NCBI GenBank assembly: GCA_948470475.1
Contig: OX419337.1
Coordinates: forward strand, 34,098,484-34,162,483
DNA length: 64,000 bases
Direction of reading: 5' to 3'
From: Galaxea fascicularis
Taxonomy: Eukaryota; Cnidaria; Anthozoa; Scleractinia; Euphylliidae
The notes under the pieces were generated by a model that was not told the origin of the DNA, made no database searches, and saw only the letters and a program-made list of their open reading frames with translations. The position numbers and the translations under genes are program-made. Shown piece after piece: positions 63,082 to 63,680 of this stretch. Position 1 is the first letter of the stretch. Every line of letters begins with the position of its first letter.

Positions 63082-63680
63082 AATCAGTTCCTCCGAGCTC
63101 ACAGTTTCCTCGAGCTTCGCTCTTAGAAAACTGTTCGCTTATCGGAACAGATAACGTCCGCGGACAAACATCCGGGCATATTTTCTCGCTAAATGGAGAA
63201 TATTATTTATATATTGTCTTTTTGTATTTTTCTCGCAGGAATTCAAAGAAGACACGGAAGACAAGTGCTCCCTTATAGATTACCTAAAGAAACCCGCGCA
63301 ACGGCTGAGTGAATACATACTGCACCTCCAGGTAAGAGTGAATGAAACATTTGCCGGTCAAGGCCTTAAAAATTGTTTACTTATGCTTTAACTAAGAGGC
63401 ACGTAGAAAGGAATGCATGTTTTGTAGCTGGTCACTGACACTTTGCGATTTTAAGACTTAGTATCAGGGCCTAGCTAATCACATCTATCATCTGCGTTTG
63501 CTCAAATAGTTGCCACGCCCGAATACCGTGGTCATGATAATTGCGTTTCTCACGAGTCCAGTCTCTCTTTTCTTTAACATAGAGTGAAATTTGACTTGAA
63601 GAAGTTCAACTGTTGTTTTCCGTCTATAGGAGCTGCTCAAGTTTACAGTGCGTGCTAATCTAAAGTGCTCTGACTTTGAG
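497..63680 (+). CDS. Giant UNC-89/obscurin-like Ig-SH3-RhoGEF protein (57 exons, both ends missing)
   Basis: Fifty-seven exons with GT-AG borders and fully consistent phases join into 8,726 codons without a stop. Domain order is DH (C-terminal half), SH3, about 77 I-set Ig domains, SH3, SH3, DH. The Ig domains carry the usual marks: a proline-rich A strand, W in strand C (WFKD or WYKD), and D.G.Y.C in strand F. No signal peptide or membrane segment is seen, and many domains lack the strand-B cysteine, as in cytoplasmic Ig domains of titin and UNC-89. The family is known from muscle M-lines as a scaffold that links myosin to Rho signalling. Vertebrate obscurin also has its Ig array before SH3-DH, whereas nematode UNC-89 has SH3-DH-PH first. 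A kinase may lie outside the window. The family is well supported; true orthology to obscurin is inferred. Confidence 0.9.
1030..1082 (+). CDS. Exon 2: last helix of the first DH domain
   Basis: Acceptor tttttag, donor gtaagt; phase 0 in, phase 2 out. It encodes AGKEVIDRLCAEITQHT, which resembles the final long DH helix, where residues of the type 'LE.A...M..I...IN' are usual. It splices directly to the SH3 exon, so no PH domain follows this DH. Confidence 0.75.
1404..2062 (+). CDS. Exon 3: SH3 domain plus first Ig domain
   Basis: The exon starts after tttcgtag and ends at gtaagg (phase 2 in, 1 out). About 1438-1626 encodes an SH3 domain: ALQDY at the RT-loop start, a run of acidic residues, then VWVPSSVL as the conserved W..P..Y-like end (VL replaces the usual tyrosine). 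A linker of about 50 residues follows, rich in E, P and V. The Ig domain runs from about 1785 with ISWIKDD in strand C and DEGTYTC in strand F. The SH3 would bind proline-rich partners. Confidence 0.9.
2063..3100 (+). other. Two introns around linker exon 4
   Basis: Introns 2063-2713 and 2772-3100. No further exon, RNA gene or clear repeat is seen. Short open frames here are not supported by splice phases. Confidence 0.6.
2714..2771 (+). CDS. Exon 4: short acidic linker
   Basis: Acceptor gattgcag, donor gtaaga; phase 1 in, phase 2 out. Its 19 codons encode a glutamate-rich linker (SGESEGEPEVEEPQI). The phases fit both neighbours, and the exon is needed to join the phase-1 end of exon 3 to the phase-2 start of the giant exon. 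Confidence 0.8.
3101..7482 (+). CDS. Exon 5: giant exon with 14 tandem Ig domains
   Basis: One uninterrupted 4,382-nt exon (phase 2 in, 1 out) follows ctgtctgcag and ends ATC GAA G/gtaaga. It encodes a basic linker and then 14 I-set Ig domains beginning near 3271, 3565, 3850, 4144, 4430, 4800, 5085, 5385, 5757, 6045, 6345, 6630, 6915 and 7201. Each has W in strand C and Y.C or F.C in strand F. Most start with a PEF or PRF-type A strand and a KLxDxxVxEG pattern. The last domain ends FNVNIEG, the mark of the C-type Ig that closes triplets downstream. Longer linkers precede domains 6 and 9. The open frame reads on past 7482 only by chance. Confidence 0.95.
7757..7803 (+). repeat. G-rich tract with G-quadruplex potential
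   Basis: On the plus (RNA) strand there are at least seven runs of three to five G separated by one or two bases (GGGAGTGGGGGAGGGGG...). This satisfies the usual G-quadruplex pattern in both DNA and pre-mRNA. Confidence 0.75.
8590..8782. repeat. Foldback/MITE-like element
   Basis: GGTTACCGTATACCTTCAG at 8590-8608 is matched, with one mismatch, by its inverted copy ending at 8782. The 193-bp size and the AT-rich flanks suggest a MITE. The superfamily is unknown. Confidence 0.55.
10157..12196 (+). CDS. Exon 6: six Ig domains (A-B-C-C-C-C)
   Basis: Acceptor ttttgcatag, donor gtagct; phase 1 on both sides, 2,040 nt. Domain 1 (from about 10178) is A-type with LECEV and YKCVAKN. Domain 2 is B-type with WFKDG. 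Four C-type domains follow, each ending in the pattern R(R/T)F.V.IEG or a variant of it. A 60-residue linker near 10,740-10,960 is rich in S, T, P and E. The fifth domain is short in its first strands. The same frame is open upstream of 10157, but that part is intron. Confidence 0.93.
12197..14000 (+). other. 1.8-kb intron
   Basis: It contains the inverted-repeat element 12356-13157. After it lie two degenerate copies of a motif around GCCGTTACGGC (near 13274 and 13512). No exon is seen. Confidence 0.65.
12356..13157. mobile_element. Putative non-autonomous DNA transposon (802 bp)
   Basis: Terminal inverted repeats of about 37 bp begin TAGGGACTTTAAGCAAATCG at 12356 and end with the inverted copy at 13157. 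They include the shared CTACGGCGACCTCTAC, with a few mismatches. The interior has no credible transposase frame. Target-site duplication is unclear. Confidence 0.6.
14001..14876 (+). CDS. Exon 7: Ig triplet
   Basis: Acceptor tgccacag, donor gtaaac; 876 nt, phase 1 on both sides. It encodes A-type (ILLECHVSG, RWLHDN), B-type (ACFDVRT, EWFKDG, with a DDVDDSEPELFSL loop) and C-type (WLKDDQPIRKSSR, ending FNVTIKG) Ig domains. The third domain is truncated at its start: strands A-B are short and LKALMSKHLS replaces the usual pattern. Confidence 0.93.
14877..15592 (+). other. Intron; possible interspersed repeat fragment
   Basis: No exon is seen. The stretch about 15258-15345 (cttcaactttatttgag... 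to ...ctaatctaggcagccc) looks like an interspersed repeat end, judged only from its style. Confidence 0.4.
15593..16495 (+). CDS. Exon 8: Ig triplet
   Basis: Acceptor cactttaag, donor gtgagt; 903 nt, phase 1 on both sides. It holds A-type (AKLSCKVAG, TWSKDDEPV), B-type (ASFSVKVQG, QWFSADKE) and C-type (KWYKDDKPISRTSSK, ending FNVNIDG) Ig domains. It is a complete triplet of the usual length. Confidence 0.94.
16743..17045 (+). CDS. Exon 9: single A-type Ig
   Basis: Acceptor ctttccgtag, donor gtatga; 303 nt, phase 1 on both sides. It opens with AAKQPEGEAPKF, the signature that starts most triplet exons, and encodes one Ig with EWFKDEQPV and EGQYKCVASND. The triplet appears to have been split here, since B- and C-type partners are not adjacent. 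Confidence 0.93.
17046..17740 (+). other. Intron carrying a SINE
   Basis: Apart from the SINE at about 17470-17660 no feature is seen. Short frames over 17284-17660 run through the SINE and are not coding. Confidence 0.65.
17470..17660 (+). mobile_element. tRNA-derived SINE
   Basis: The 5' part reads like a tRNA promoter: an A-box-like TGGTGCAGTGCGG near 17477 and a B-box-like GGTTTGATCC at 17520-17529, about 40 bp apart. A non-tRNA body follows (ctccgggtagcccggttttcccc). The 3' end has two direct copies of AGAATTGTAAAG. I associate this body with SINEs of stony corals, from memory only. Confidence 0.7.
17741..17937 (+). CDS. Exon 10: acidic linker
   Basis: Acceptor cttcttatag, donor gtacgt; phase 1 in, 0 out. 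Its 65 codons begin VDEEEEEEVKPSEEL and are very rich in glutamate, with no Ig marks. It is likely an unstructured spacer. It must be used together with exon 11, since it changes phase. Confidence 0.88.
18364..18745 (+). CDS. Exon 11: linker plus one Ig
   Basis: Acceptor gattgtttcag, donor gtatgt; phase 0 in, 1 out. About 40 linker residues are followed by one A-type Ig (AVLTVRVIG, LTWYIDDEPIHPDER, DEGIYKCVAKSEAG). Confidence 0.92.
19034..19342 (+). CDS. Exon 12: single Ig
   Basis: Acceptor aaattacag, donor gtgagc; 309 nt, phase 1 on both sides. It encodes one Ig with MLEVCFVSD, TWLKGMQPV and DEGLYQCTLRSR. The domain is divergent from the neighbouring A-type domains. Confidence 0.9.
19421..19449. 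repeat. Perfect 13-bp hairpin
   Basis: CTTATTGTATCAT and its exact inverted copy are separated by TCT. It would form a stable AT-rich stem-loop in DNA or pre-mRNA. Function unknown. Confidence 0.8.
19886..19910 (+). CDS. Exon 13: 25-nt micro-exon
   Basis: Acceptor atcttcag, donor gtgagt; phase 1 in, 2 out. It encodes EPSDDEKV, an acidic link. The next exon begins in phase 2, which only this micro-exon supplies, so the assignment is forced by phase. Confidence 0.75.
20319..20602 (+). CDS. Exon 14: single Ig
   Basis: Acceptor ttttttcatcag, donor gtagca; phase 2 in, 1 out. It encodes one Ig with KPVLVQKF, LELQIKHLG, VTWYRDDDVI and DEAIYKCVVKNQAG. The frame stays open beyond 20602 for about 250 nt, but the donor and the Ig end show that this part is intron. 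Confidence 0.92.
20948..20986 (+). CDS. Exon 15: 39-nt acidic linker micro-exon
   Basis: Acceptor ttttttgcag, donor gtgtgt; phase 1 on both sides, so it can be skipped without a frame change. It encodes DKSVEEETDAGTE. Confidence 0.75.
21184..21401. repeat. MITE-like inverted-repeat element
   Basis: The left end GGTTATGTCTACACCATA pairs with the right end near 21376-21401 (TATAGTGTAGACATAGCC) with mismatches, and the pairing extends inward through CCGGAT/ATCCG. The length is 218 bp. Superfamily not determined. Confidence 0.55.
21467..22089 (+). CDS. Exon 16: Ig triplet, part 1
   Basis: Acceptor tctttgccag, donor gtgtgt; phase 1 in, 0 out. It encodes A-type (TKLECRIS, VMWYIDDEAL) and B-type (VRFDVRIAG, EWFKDGKQLEDEGR) Ig domains and the first strand of a third. 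The intron falls inside the third Ig, unlike most other triplets. Confidence 0.93.
22440..22692 (+). CDS. Exon 17: Ig triplet, part 2 (rest of C-type Ig)
   Basis: Acceptor ctcattttag, donor gtaatg; phase 0 in, 1 out. It completes the third Ig: IAWYKDEEPI, DSGTYKCVASSVMG and LLNIEG. Exons 16 and 17 together give 876 nt, the normal triplet length. Confidence 0.93.
22693..24354 (+). other. Introns flanking exon 18
   Basis: Introns 22693-23133 and 23809-24354. The first has a CT microsatellite at about 22888-22906. The second has a direct duplication (ttaaccctgattat, twice) near 24302-24332, just before the acceptor. Nothing else is seen. Confidence 0.6.
23134..23808 (+). CDS. Exon 18: linker plus B- and C-type Ig
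   Basis: Acceptor gtcacatag, donor gtaaaa; 675 nt, phase 1 on both sides. After an acidic linker of about 30 residues it encodes B-type (ARFDARIRA, EWYRGSHRI) and C-type (EWLKDGRPVRKTSR, ending FEVNVQG) Ig domains. It looks like a triplet without its A domain. Confidence 0.92.
24355..25254 (+). CDS. Exon 19: Ig triplet
   Basis: Acceptor tttcgtacag, donor gtgctt; 900 nt, phase 1 on both sides. A-type (ATLECKVTG, TWFKDGAGV, DEGEYKCVAENAFG), B-type (ATFSVKVTG, DWFRGKEQLEDEGR) and C-type (DWFKDDEKLRETSR, ending FDVDVQG). The frame continues open to 25604, but an in-phase donor and the next triplet's acceptor at 25764 mark this as intron. Confidence 0.93.
25255..25764 (+). other. Intron with a long open stretch
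   Basis: The exon-19 frame stays open for about 350 nt into this intron (to 25604), then stops. The peptide there has no Ig marks. No repeat is seen. Confidence 0.6.
25765..26649 (+). CDS. Exon 20: Ig triplet
   Basis: Acceptor cacactgtag, donor gtatgt; 885 nt, phase 1 on both sides. Opens AQTPEGSSPMF. A-type (AKLQCRVSG, EWFKDNEPV), B-type (ARFDVRVEG, DWFKGRDKLEDEGR, then an acidic EDEEEG loop) and C-type (EWYKDDKKLRKSSR, ending FDVNVAG). Confidence 0.95.
26650..28309 (+). other. Introns flanking exon 21
   Basis: Introns 26650-27131 and 28020-28309 hold ordinary AT-rich sequence with poly-T and poly-A runs; nothing further is seen. Confidence 0.6.
27132..28019 (+). CDS. Exon 21: Ig triplet
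   Basis: Acceptor gttgttgcag, donor gtaagt; 888 nt, phase 1 on both sides. Opens AKSPEGKAPEV. A-type (ARIECQISG, EWFKDSEKV), B-type (ARFDVRVTG, DWLKGEEKIEDDGR) and C-type (LDVELKEG, EWFKDDRPV, ending FDVHIAG). Confidence 0.95.
28310..29191 (+). CDS. Exon 22: Ig triplet
   Basis: Acceptor acttggtag, donor gtattt; 882 nt, phase 1 on both sides. Opens AKQPEGTAPQF. A-type (AKLQCTVTA, EWFKDGAKV), B-type (ATFEVHVVG, EWFRGTTKLTNDGR) and C-type (RWYKDDKILRESNR, ending FDVRVAG). The last 206 nt (28992-29197) are almost identical to 32301-32506. Confidence 0.95.
29428..30372 (+). CDS. Exon 23: Ig triplet with extra linker
   Basis: Acceptor ctctttgcag, donor gtacat; 945 nt, phase 1 on both sides. Opens AKKPTGTAPEI. 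A-type (ATLKCEIKG, EWFRDGKQV), B-type (ARFDVRVIG, DWFKGIKALEDEGR, acidic DDEEED loop) and C-type (QWSKDGKDLKSGKN, ending FDVQVTG). Between B and C about 20 extra residues (APQHFDEVEGAAP, EEE) make it the longest triplet. Confidence 0.94.
30450..30678. repeat. Foldback element with GAGTAC-rich arms
   Basis: The left arm begins GGACCTTTAGATTTGAGTAC and the right arm ends with its inverted copy (GTACTCAAATCTAAAGGTCC). Between these ends each arm is built of short GAGTACGA and GAGATCGA repeats. TAAT occurs just outside both ends. It resembles a MITE whose ends contain subterminal simple repeats. Confidence 0.65.
31024..31126 (+). repeat. Retroelement-like tail with TTA and TTG microsatellite
   Basis: A short non-coding tail (aaagcgctaagg ... 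attagcgctatat) runs into nine TTA units and then six TTG units. Tails of this type often end SINE or LINE copies. No B-box is seen here. Confidence 0.45.
31146..31238 (+). CDS. Candidate 93-nt cassette exon (uncertain)
   Basis: A strong donor (cag/gtaagt) ends a 93-nt segment that starts after a T-rich stretch and attaag. In phase 1 it is open on both sides and would insert a 31-residue basic, Ser- and Pro-rich linker. A different frame of the same DNA (about 31151-31238) encodes DQTVHFDTEVEFAAFLPPE, which looks more like a natural protein but ends in phase 2 and does not fit the next exon. It may therefore be a fragment of another gene or retroelement. Confidence 0.25.
31300..31851 (+). CDS. 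Exon 24: Ig triplet, part 1
   Basis: Acceptor gaattgcag, donor gtaagt; 552 nt, phase 1 on both sides. Opens AKRPEGTAPVF. It encodes an A-type Ig (AKLQCTVVA, EWFKNEIRV) and most of a B-type Ig (ARFDTRVAG, EWFRGTTKLKSDER, EAGMYKCVASNEG). The intron interrupts the last strand of the B-type domain. Confidence 0.94.
32171..32500 (+). CDS. Exon 25: Ig triplet, part 2
   Basis: Acceptor ccgttgcag, donor gtattt; 330 nt, phase 1 on both sides. It starts GKNTCRADL, finishing the B-type Ig, then encodes a C-type Ig (RWYKDDKILRESNR, ending FDVRVAG). Exons 24 and 25 together are 882 nt, exactly the length of the undivided exon 22. Confidence 0.94.
33040..33924 (+). CDS. Exon 26: Ig triplet
   Basis: Acceptor catttcttag, donor gtatgc; 885 nt, phase 1 on both sides. 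Opens AEKPAGVAPQF. A-type (VKLTCSLKG, QWTKDDKPL), B-type (GRFDVRVSG, QWFKGSKKIEDEGK) and C-type (EWYKDDKPLRKTSR, ending FEVNIEG). Confidence 0.95.
34599..35492 (+). CDS. Exon 27: Ig triplet
   Basis: Acceptor ttctttaag, donor gttagt; 894 nt, phase 1 on both sides. Opens GKTVKKPKGKAPEF. A-type (VRLKCRMIG, LWYKNGSDV), B-type (AQFDVKATG, EWFCGTQTI) and C-type (HWYKDELIVRKSSN, ending FNIEIEG). Confidence 0.95.
35493..37705 (+). other. Introns flanking exon 28, with C-rich tracts
   Basis: Introns 35493-36127 and 37007-37705. A C15 run lies at 35539-35553 and a C14 run at 37481-37494, within long CT/CA-rich stretches. No other feature is seen. Confidence 0.65.
36128..37006 (+). CDS. Exon 28: Ig triplet
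   Basis: Acceptor ttttaacag, donor gtgagt; 879 nt, phase 1 on both sides. Opens AKKPKGTAPEF. A-type (AKLECWVHA, EWLKDNEPV), B-type (ARFDVRVVG, EWSKGGKPI) and C-type (EWYKDDRPLRRTSR, ending FQVNIEG). Confidence 0.95.
37706..38581 (+). CDS. Exon 29: Ig triplet
   Basis: Acceptor cttctgtag, donor gtaagc; 876 nt, phase 1 on both sides. Opens GKKPGPKF. A-type (AKLECRLNA, EWTKNGRPI), B-type (AVFEVRVTT, EWYLRKMRI) and C-type (EWFKENRLARRVKR, ending FVVKVNG). It is the last full triplet before the satellite-bearing intron. Confidence 0.95.
38582..39660 (+). other. Introns around exon 30
   Basis: Introns 38582-39052 and 39179-39660. The first contains a C13 run (38683-38695) and a G13 run (38754-38766). 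The second contains a short palindrome (caattaaacccaa / ttgggtttaattg) near 39376-39402. Nothing else is seen. Confidence 0.65.
39053..39178 (+). CDS. Exon 30: N-terminal half of a split Ig
   Basis: Acceptor attcacag, donor gtaatt; 126 nt, phase 1 on both sides. It encodes a short basic linker and Ig strands A-B (KPEFIQRLQDVEIVEG, ARFDVRVRG). The half ends exactly before the G(T)PEPEVDW turn, which is supplied by exon 31. Confidence 0.92.
39661..39861 (+). CDS. Exon 31: C-terminal half of the split Ig
   Basis: Acceptor tcttcccag, donor gtaagt; 201 nt, phase 1 on both sides. It encodes TPEPEVDWYKDN to SSAELFIE with RGRYKCVASNPAG. It is the last exon before the 9.85-kb intron. Confidence 0.93.
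40163..48063 (+). repeat. 221-bp tandem satellite, about 36 copies
   Basis: Copies recur every 221 bp in one orientation with high identity. Marks in each copy are CAAATTACGGTTCCTAC, AAAGCAAGCGCTGGACTTGA, TTTAGCCAGGGTTCTTTGAT and an inverted repeat GACTGCCGGCCA/TGGCCGGCAGTC. A few copies carry small deletions (for example near 43209, 43361, 45638 and 46067). The first copy is partial and divergent at its start. The last is broken by a TTAA-flanked insertion. Each copy has a 74-codon open frame ending in TGA, but it opens with TTG, not ATG, and 221 is not a multiple of three, so coding is unlikely. Confidence 0.97.
48064..48395 (+). mobile_element. TTAA-flanked MITE, copy 1
   Basis: It starts TTAAGGTGGCTCAAAACAG and ends GGTTCAGAGCCACCTTAA, so it has its own short inverted ends GGTGGCTC/GAGCCACC and TTAA on both sides. 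It lies in the hairpin loop of the last satellite copy. Target-site TTAA is typical of piggyBac-like elements, but the ends do not match the CCC start known for that group. Confidence 0.8.
48408..48740 (-). mobile_element. TTAA-flanked MITE, copy 2 (inverted)
   Basis: It is a near-complete inverted copy of 48064-48395, separated from it by 12 bp (attttcgcaagg). Its outer end is gttttgagccaccTTAA at 48724-48740. The two copies form a 677-bp foldback. Each carries the same weak open frame (KYKRLKLKLRVFLAG), which reflects shared sequence rather than a gene. Confidence 0.8.
49454..49640. repeat. Cluster of degenerate TACGAATAATAACC-like motifs with a 16-bp hairpin
   Basis: Six or more variants of the motif occur in both orientations. 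Two of them form a perfect stem (CATAATAACCGTACAA at 49541-49556 and its inverse at 49564-49579) with a 7-nt loop. Confidence 0.7.
49714..49765 (+). CDS. Exon 32: short linker
   Basis: Acceptor gttccgcag, donor gtaagt; phase 1 in, 2 out. It encodes HGFDSASGSDYERRLS. Its phases fit exon 31 across the satellite-bearing intron and exon 33, and no other candidate joins them. Confidence 0.8.
49944..50296 (+). CDS. Exon 33: acidic linker plus one Ig
   Basis: Acceptor tttcctcag, donor gtgagt; phase 2 in, 1 out. The linker ESTFDMLSDDTEDEVDAE precedes one Ig (TKFACRVIS, VDWYKDEQLV, AGHIRFVARNEFG). The strand-F cysteine is replaced by F, so no disulfide can form there. Confidence 0.92.
50654..50959 (+). 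CDS. Exon 34: single Ig
   Basis: Acceptor tttttttttag, donor gtacgt; 306 nt, phase 1 on both sides. One Ig with ARMECRVIG, IRWYRENEPLLDGGR and DEGLYKCVARNSAG. Confidence 0.93.
51193..51247 (+). CDS. Exon 35: acidic linker
   Basis: Acceptor attttgcag, donor gtatgt; phase 1 in, 2 out. It encodes QTEDEESESASEKEPEVE, a Glu/Ser-rich spacer with several potential casein kinase 2-type sites (inference). Confidence 0.82.
51353..51780 (+). CDS. Exon 36: proline-rich linker plus one Ig
   Basis: Acceptor tgtttccag, donor gtttgt; phase 2 in, 1 out. About 50 linker residues rich in P, E, K and A (PPPETAPKLKPEPQKPKE) recall the PEVK segments of titin. One Ig follows (VRLACRAMG, QWFKNNKPINTGGR, SGEYKCEAKNKAG). 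Confidence 0.92.
52051..52362 (+). CDS. Exon 37: single Ig
   Basis: Acceptor caacttcag, donor gtacgt; 312 nt, phase 1 on both sides. One Ig with IELSVKVIG, EWQKDGKPIRDGRR and QGVYSCTAKNKAG. Confidence 0.93.
52617..52653 (+). CDS. Exon 38: 37-nt linker micro-exon
   Basis: Acceptor tctttacag, donor gtaagt; phase 1 in, 2 out. It encodes VPKPEIKEGVMS. Exon 39 needs its phase. Confidence 0.75.
52788..53158 (+). CDS. Exon 39: linker plus one Ig
   Basis: Acceptor tcactacag, donor gtaagc; phase 2 in, 1 out. A linker of about 35 residues is followed by one Ig (AKFYVKLTG, EWLKDDKPVKESRK, DEGVYKCVASNTKG). Confidence 0.93.
53301..53379 (+). CDS. Exon 40: acidic linker
   Basis: Acceptor cttcaacag, donor gtaaga; phase 1 in, 2 out. 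It begins RIESTEEESEETSEDDE and is highly acidic. Together with exon 41 it totals 135 nt and could be skipped in frame. Confidence 0.82.
53589..53644 (+). CDS. Exon 41: proline-rich linker with SH3-ligand-like motif
   Basis: Acceptor ttgttttcag, donor gtcggt; phase 2 in, 1 out. It encodes KEQKVPPPPAPKPKPVAK. The PPPPAPKPKP run has several P..P spacings followed by K, like SH3 ligands. The protein's own SH3 domains are possible partners (inference). Confidence 0.8.
54069..54350 (+). CDS. Exon 42: single Ig
   Basis: Acceptor taccttccag, donor gtacca; 282 nt, phase 1 on both sides. One Ig with LTLDVRVPA, VTWYKDDHALKEDHH and DEAVFRCVATNDAG. Confidence 0.93.
54853..54889 (+). CDS. Exon 43: 37-nt linker exon (alternative 1)
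   Basis: Acceptor caattctgcag, donor gtaagt; phase 1 in, 2 out. It encodes EKVKVPQQIMNQ, a basic linker. A second micro-exon at 54999-55020 has the same phases and appears to be its alternative. Confidence 0.75.
54999..55020 (+). CDS. Candidate alternative 22-nt micro-exon (mutually exclusive with exon 43)
   Basis: Acceptor ttattcttccag and donor gtaagt are both strong. In phase 1 it encodes DDIGNLP and leaves in phase 2, exactly like exon 43. If both were included, the junction would read CGA TGA, an immediate stop. It is not counted in the 57-exon chain. Confidence 0.5.
55254..55546 (+). CDS. Exon 44: single Ig
   Basis: Acceptor aaacgtcag, donor gtacgc; phase 2 in, 1 out. One Ig with AQLEIIATG, IRWFKDEEPIKYGKR and QGIYKCVISNKAG. 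Confidence 0.93.
55547..56595 (+). other. Introns around exon 45
   Basis: Introns 55547-55852 and 56005-56595. The second has an open frame of 115 codons from a TTG at 56059. It has no recognisable domain and no matching splice phase, so I do not call it coding. Confidence 0.5.
55853..56004 (+). CDS. Exon 45: linker plus N-terminal half of a split Ig
   Basis: Acceptor tgtcttttag, donor gtaaat; phase 1 in, 0 out. A Gly/Pro/Ser/Thr linker with a KRLSLLKSGSK basic patch precedes Ig strands A-B (PTIVSPLENIEINHG, ITLE). Confidence 0.88.
56596..56806 (+). CDS. Exon 46: C-terminal half of the split Ig
   Basis: Acceptor cggtttgcag, donor gtaagt; phase 0 in, 1 out. It encodes VTSGPEPIDNIEWFKDND to CSAEVLVEG, with DEGIYKCVLLNSWG. 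Confidence 0.92.
56983..57357 (+). CDS. Exon 47: charged linker plus one Ig
   Basis: Acceptor tttctttag, donor gtaaag; 375 nt, phase 1 on both sides. A Ser/Glu-rich then Arg-rich linker (SSQDEEQLEKMNARMERRRS) precedes one Ig (YLTIKTSG, TWYRSGELLREDAR, GGEYRCVAANMGG). Confidence 0.93.
57358..58312 (+). other. Intron with foldback element
   Basis: Contains the 195-bp foldback at 58054-58248; the remainder shows no clear feature. Confidence 0.6.
58054..58248. repeat. 195-bp foldback element
   Basis: Nearly the whole element is palindromic. ATAGGCCATTTC at the left end is matched by GAAATGGCCTAT at the right. Long inner arms include GCGAGTCTAGGTGCT and CATATGCAAATTAATTTTCA with their inverse copies. 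The loop is about 25 nt. It is probably a MITE. Confidence 0.8.
58313..58621 (+). CDS. Exon 48: last Ig before the SH3 pair
   Basis: Acceptor ctaccaacag, donor gtgtgt; 309 nt, phase 1 on both sides. One Ig with ARFDVRVHG, TWYKAGEDI and AGQYKVEAINDFG; the strand-F cysteine is replaced by V. Confidence 0.92.
58622..59193 (+). other. Intron, nothing recognised
   Basis: AT-rich sequence of 572 bp; no exon, RNA gene or repeat identified. Confidence 0.55.
59194..59461 (+). CDS. Exon 49: SH3 domain (second in window)
   Basis: Acceptor ctgctttgtag, donor gttagc; phase 1 in, 2 out. After a basic linker, about 59266-59445 encodes an SH3-like domain: LYTAIEDF at the RT loop, KKGDKVEVLD, DFWLVRR for the conserved W region, then IGFVRHTCL. 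The usual P in the W(V/I)P..Y part is replaced, so ligand binding may be altered. The donor is chosen because only it links in phase to the next exon. Confidence 0.85.
59600..59870. repeat. Interspersed repeat with internal inverted segment
   Basis: atcctcgcagttgtga (near 59662) recurs inverted as tcataactgcgaggat (near 59818). The left end contains a palindrome, gatttatacgaaataaatc. It is likely a DNA-transposon remnant. Confidence 0.45.
59993..60286. mobile_element. TTAA-flanked MITE with AGGGGAA ends
   Basis: TTAA-AGGGGAAGTATCATGAG at the left and CTCATGCTAGTTCCCCT-TTAA at the right, inverted over about 30 bp and including TGCGCATG. Length 294 bp. Ends are similar to those of 62626-63051. 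The interior contains GGACGCCATTTTG, which reads CAAAATGGCGTCC on the minus strand. Confidence 0.75.
60334..60361 (+). CDS. Exon 50: 28-nt linker micro-exon
   Basis: Acceptor gtttttcag, donor gtaagt; phase 2 in, 0 out. It encodes DEPADQPMP between the two SH3 domains. Confidence 0.78.
60542..60792 (+). CDS. Exon 51: SH3 domain (third in window)
   Basis: Acceptor gttttacag, donor gtaagt; phase 0 in, 2 out. SH3 over about 60554-60725: CITNYKP at the RT loop, VNEGDILEVLDN, then VGWLPRVFI, the canonical W.P..(Y/F) end. A basic, lysine-rich tail leads into the DH domain. The SH3 directly before DH matches the order in UNC-89/obscurin. Confidence 0.9.
60793..61850 (+). other. Introns around exon 52
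   Basis: Introns 60793-61398 and 61466-61850. The first has loose repeats of the type 'cagcacctacaggagagtactgctcagtagctttcatt'-like phrases near 61018, 61130 and 61245. No exon is seen. Confidence 0.45.
61399..61465 (+). CDS. Exon 52: DH (RhoGEF) domain start
   Basis: Acceptor ggttcacag, donor gtatgc; phase 2 in, 0 out. RVLDELVESEKQYVNDLRTV is the first conserved DH helix (CR1), with the E.(E)..YV.DL motif. This helix contacts the Rho GTPase in known Dbl proteins. Confidence 0.92.
61851..61954 (+). CDS. Exon 53: DH domain, second segment
   Basis: Acceptor gtttgcag, donor gtaatg; phase 0 in, 2 out. KDVVFANIKDIYGFHTR matches the DH pattern '..iF.Ni..i...H..f'. Confidence 0.9.
62076..62145 (+). 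CDS. Exon 54: DH domain, third segment
   Basis: Acceptor tgttttacag, donor gtaagt; phase 2 in, 0 out. QFLHELEACIKNPDDVPKVI continues the helix that follows H..F in DH domains. Confidence 0.9.
62234..62326 (+). CDS. Exon 55: DH domain, fourth segment
   Basis: Acceptor ttcgtag, donor gtgagt; 93 nt, phase 0 on both sides. KPKFEMYVKFLESRPSASDA fits the DH 'f..Y..Y..n...a' region. Confidence 0.9.
62327..63238 (+). other. Intron with TTAA-flanked element
   Basis: Contains the element 62626-63051; the rest shows no feature except short inverted ATATCC/GGATAT and TCCG/CGGA pairs near 63060-63180. Confidence 0.55.
62626..63051. mobile_element. TTAA-flanked foldback MITE carrying paired YY1-like sites
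   Basis: TTAA-AGGGAACCTCCACTC at the left and GAGTGGAGGTTCCCT-TTAA at the right. Inside is a perfect 29-bp inverted repeat (62778-62806 and 62872-62900). It contains CAAGATGGCGGC in both orientations next to TGACGT half-sites. The length is 426 bp and no transposase frame is seen. Confidence 0.8.
63239..63331 (+). CDS. Exon 56: DH domain, core CR3 segment
   Basis: Acceptor ttctcgcag, donor gtaaga; 93 nt, phase 0 on both sides. LIDYLKKPAQRLSEYILHLQ is the DH core motif (L...L.KP.QR...Y.L.L). It aligns with the peptide of 497-637. Confidence 0.92.
63630..63680 (+). CDS. Exon 57: DH domain, next segment; gene continues past window
   Basis: Acceptor cgtctatag, donor gtgagg; 51 nt, phase 0 on both sides. 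ELLKFTVRANLKCSDFE matches the LL.....T....D.. end of CR3. The last DH helix and whatever follows are outside the window. Confidence 0.88.
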
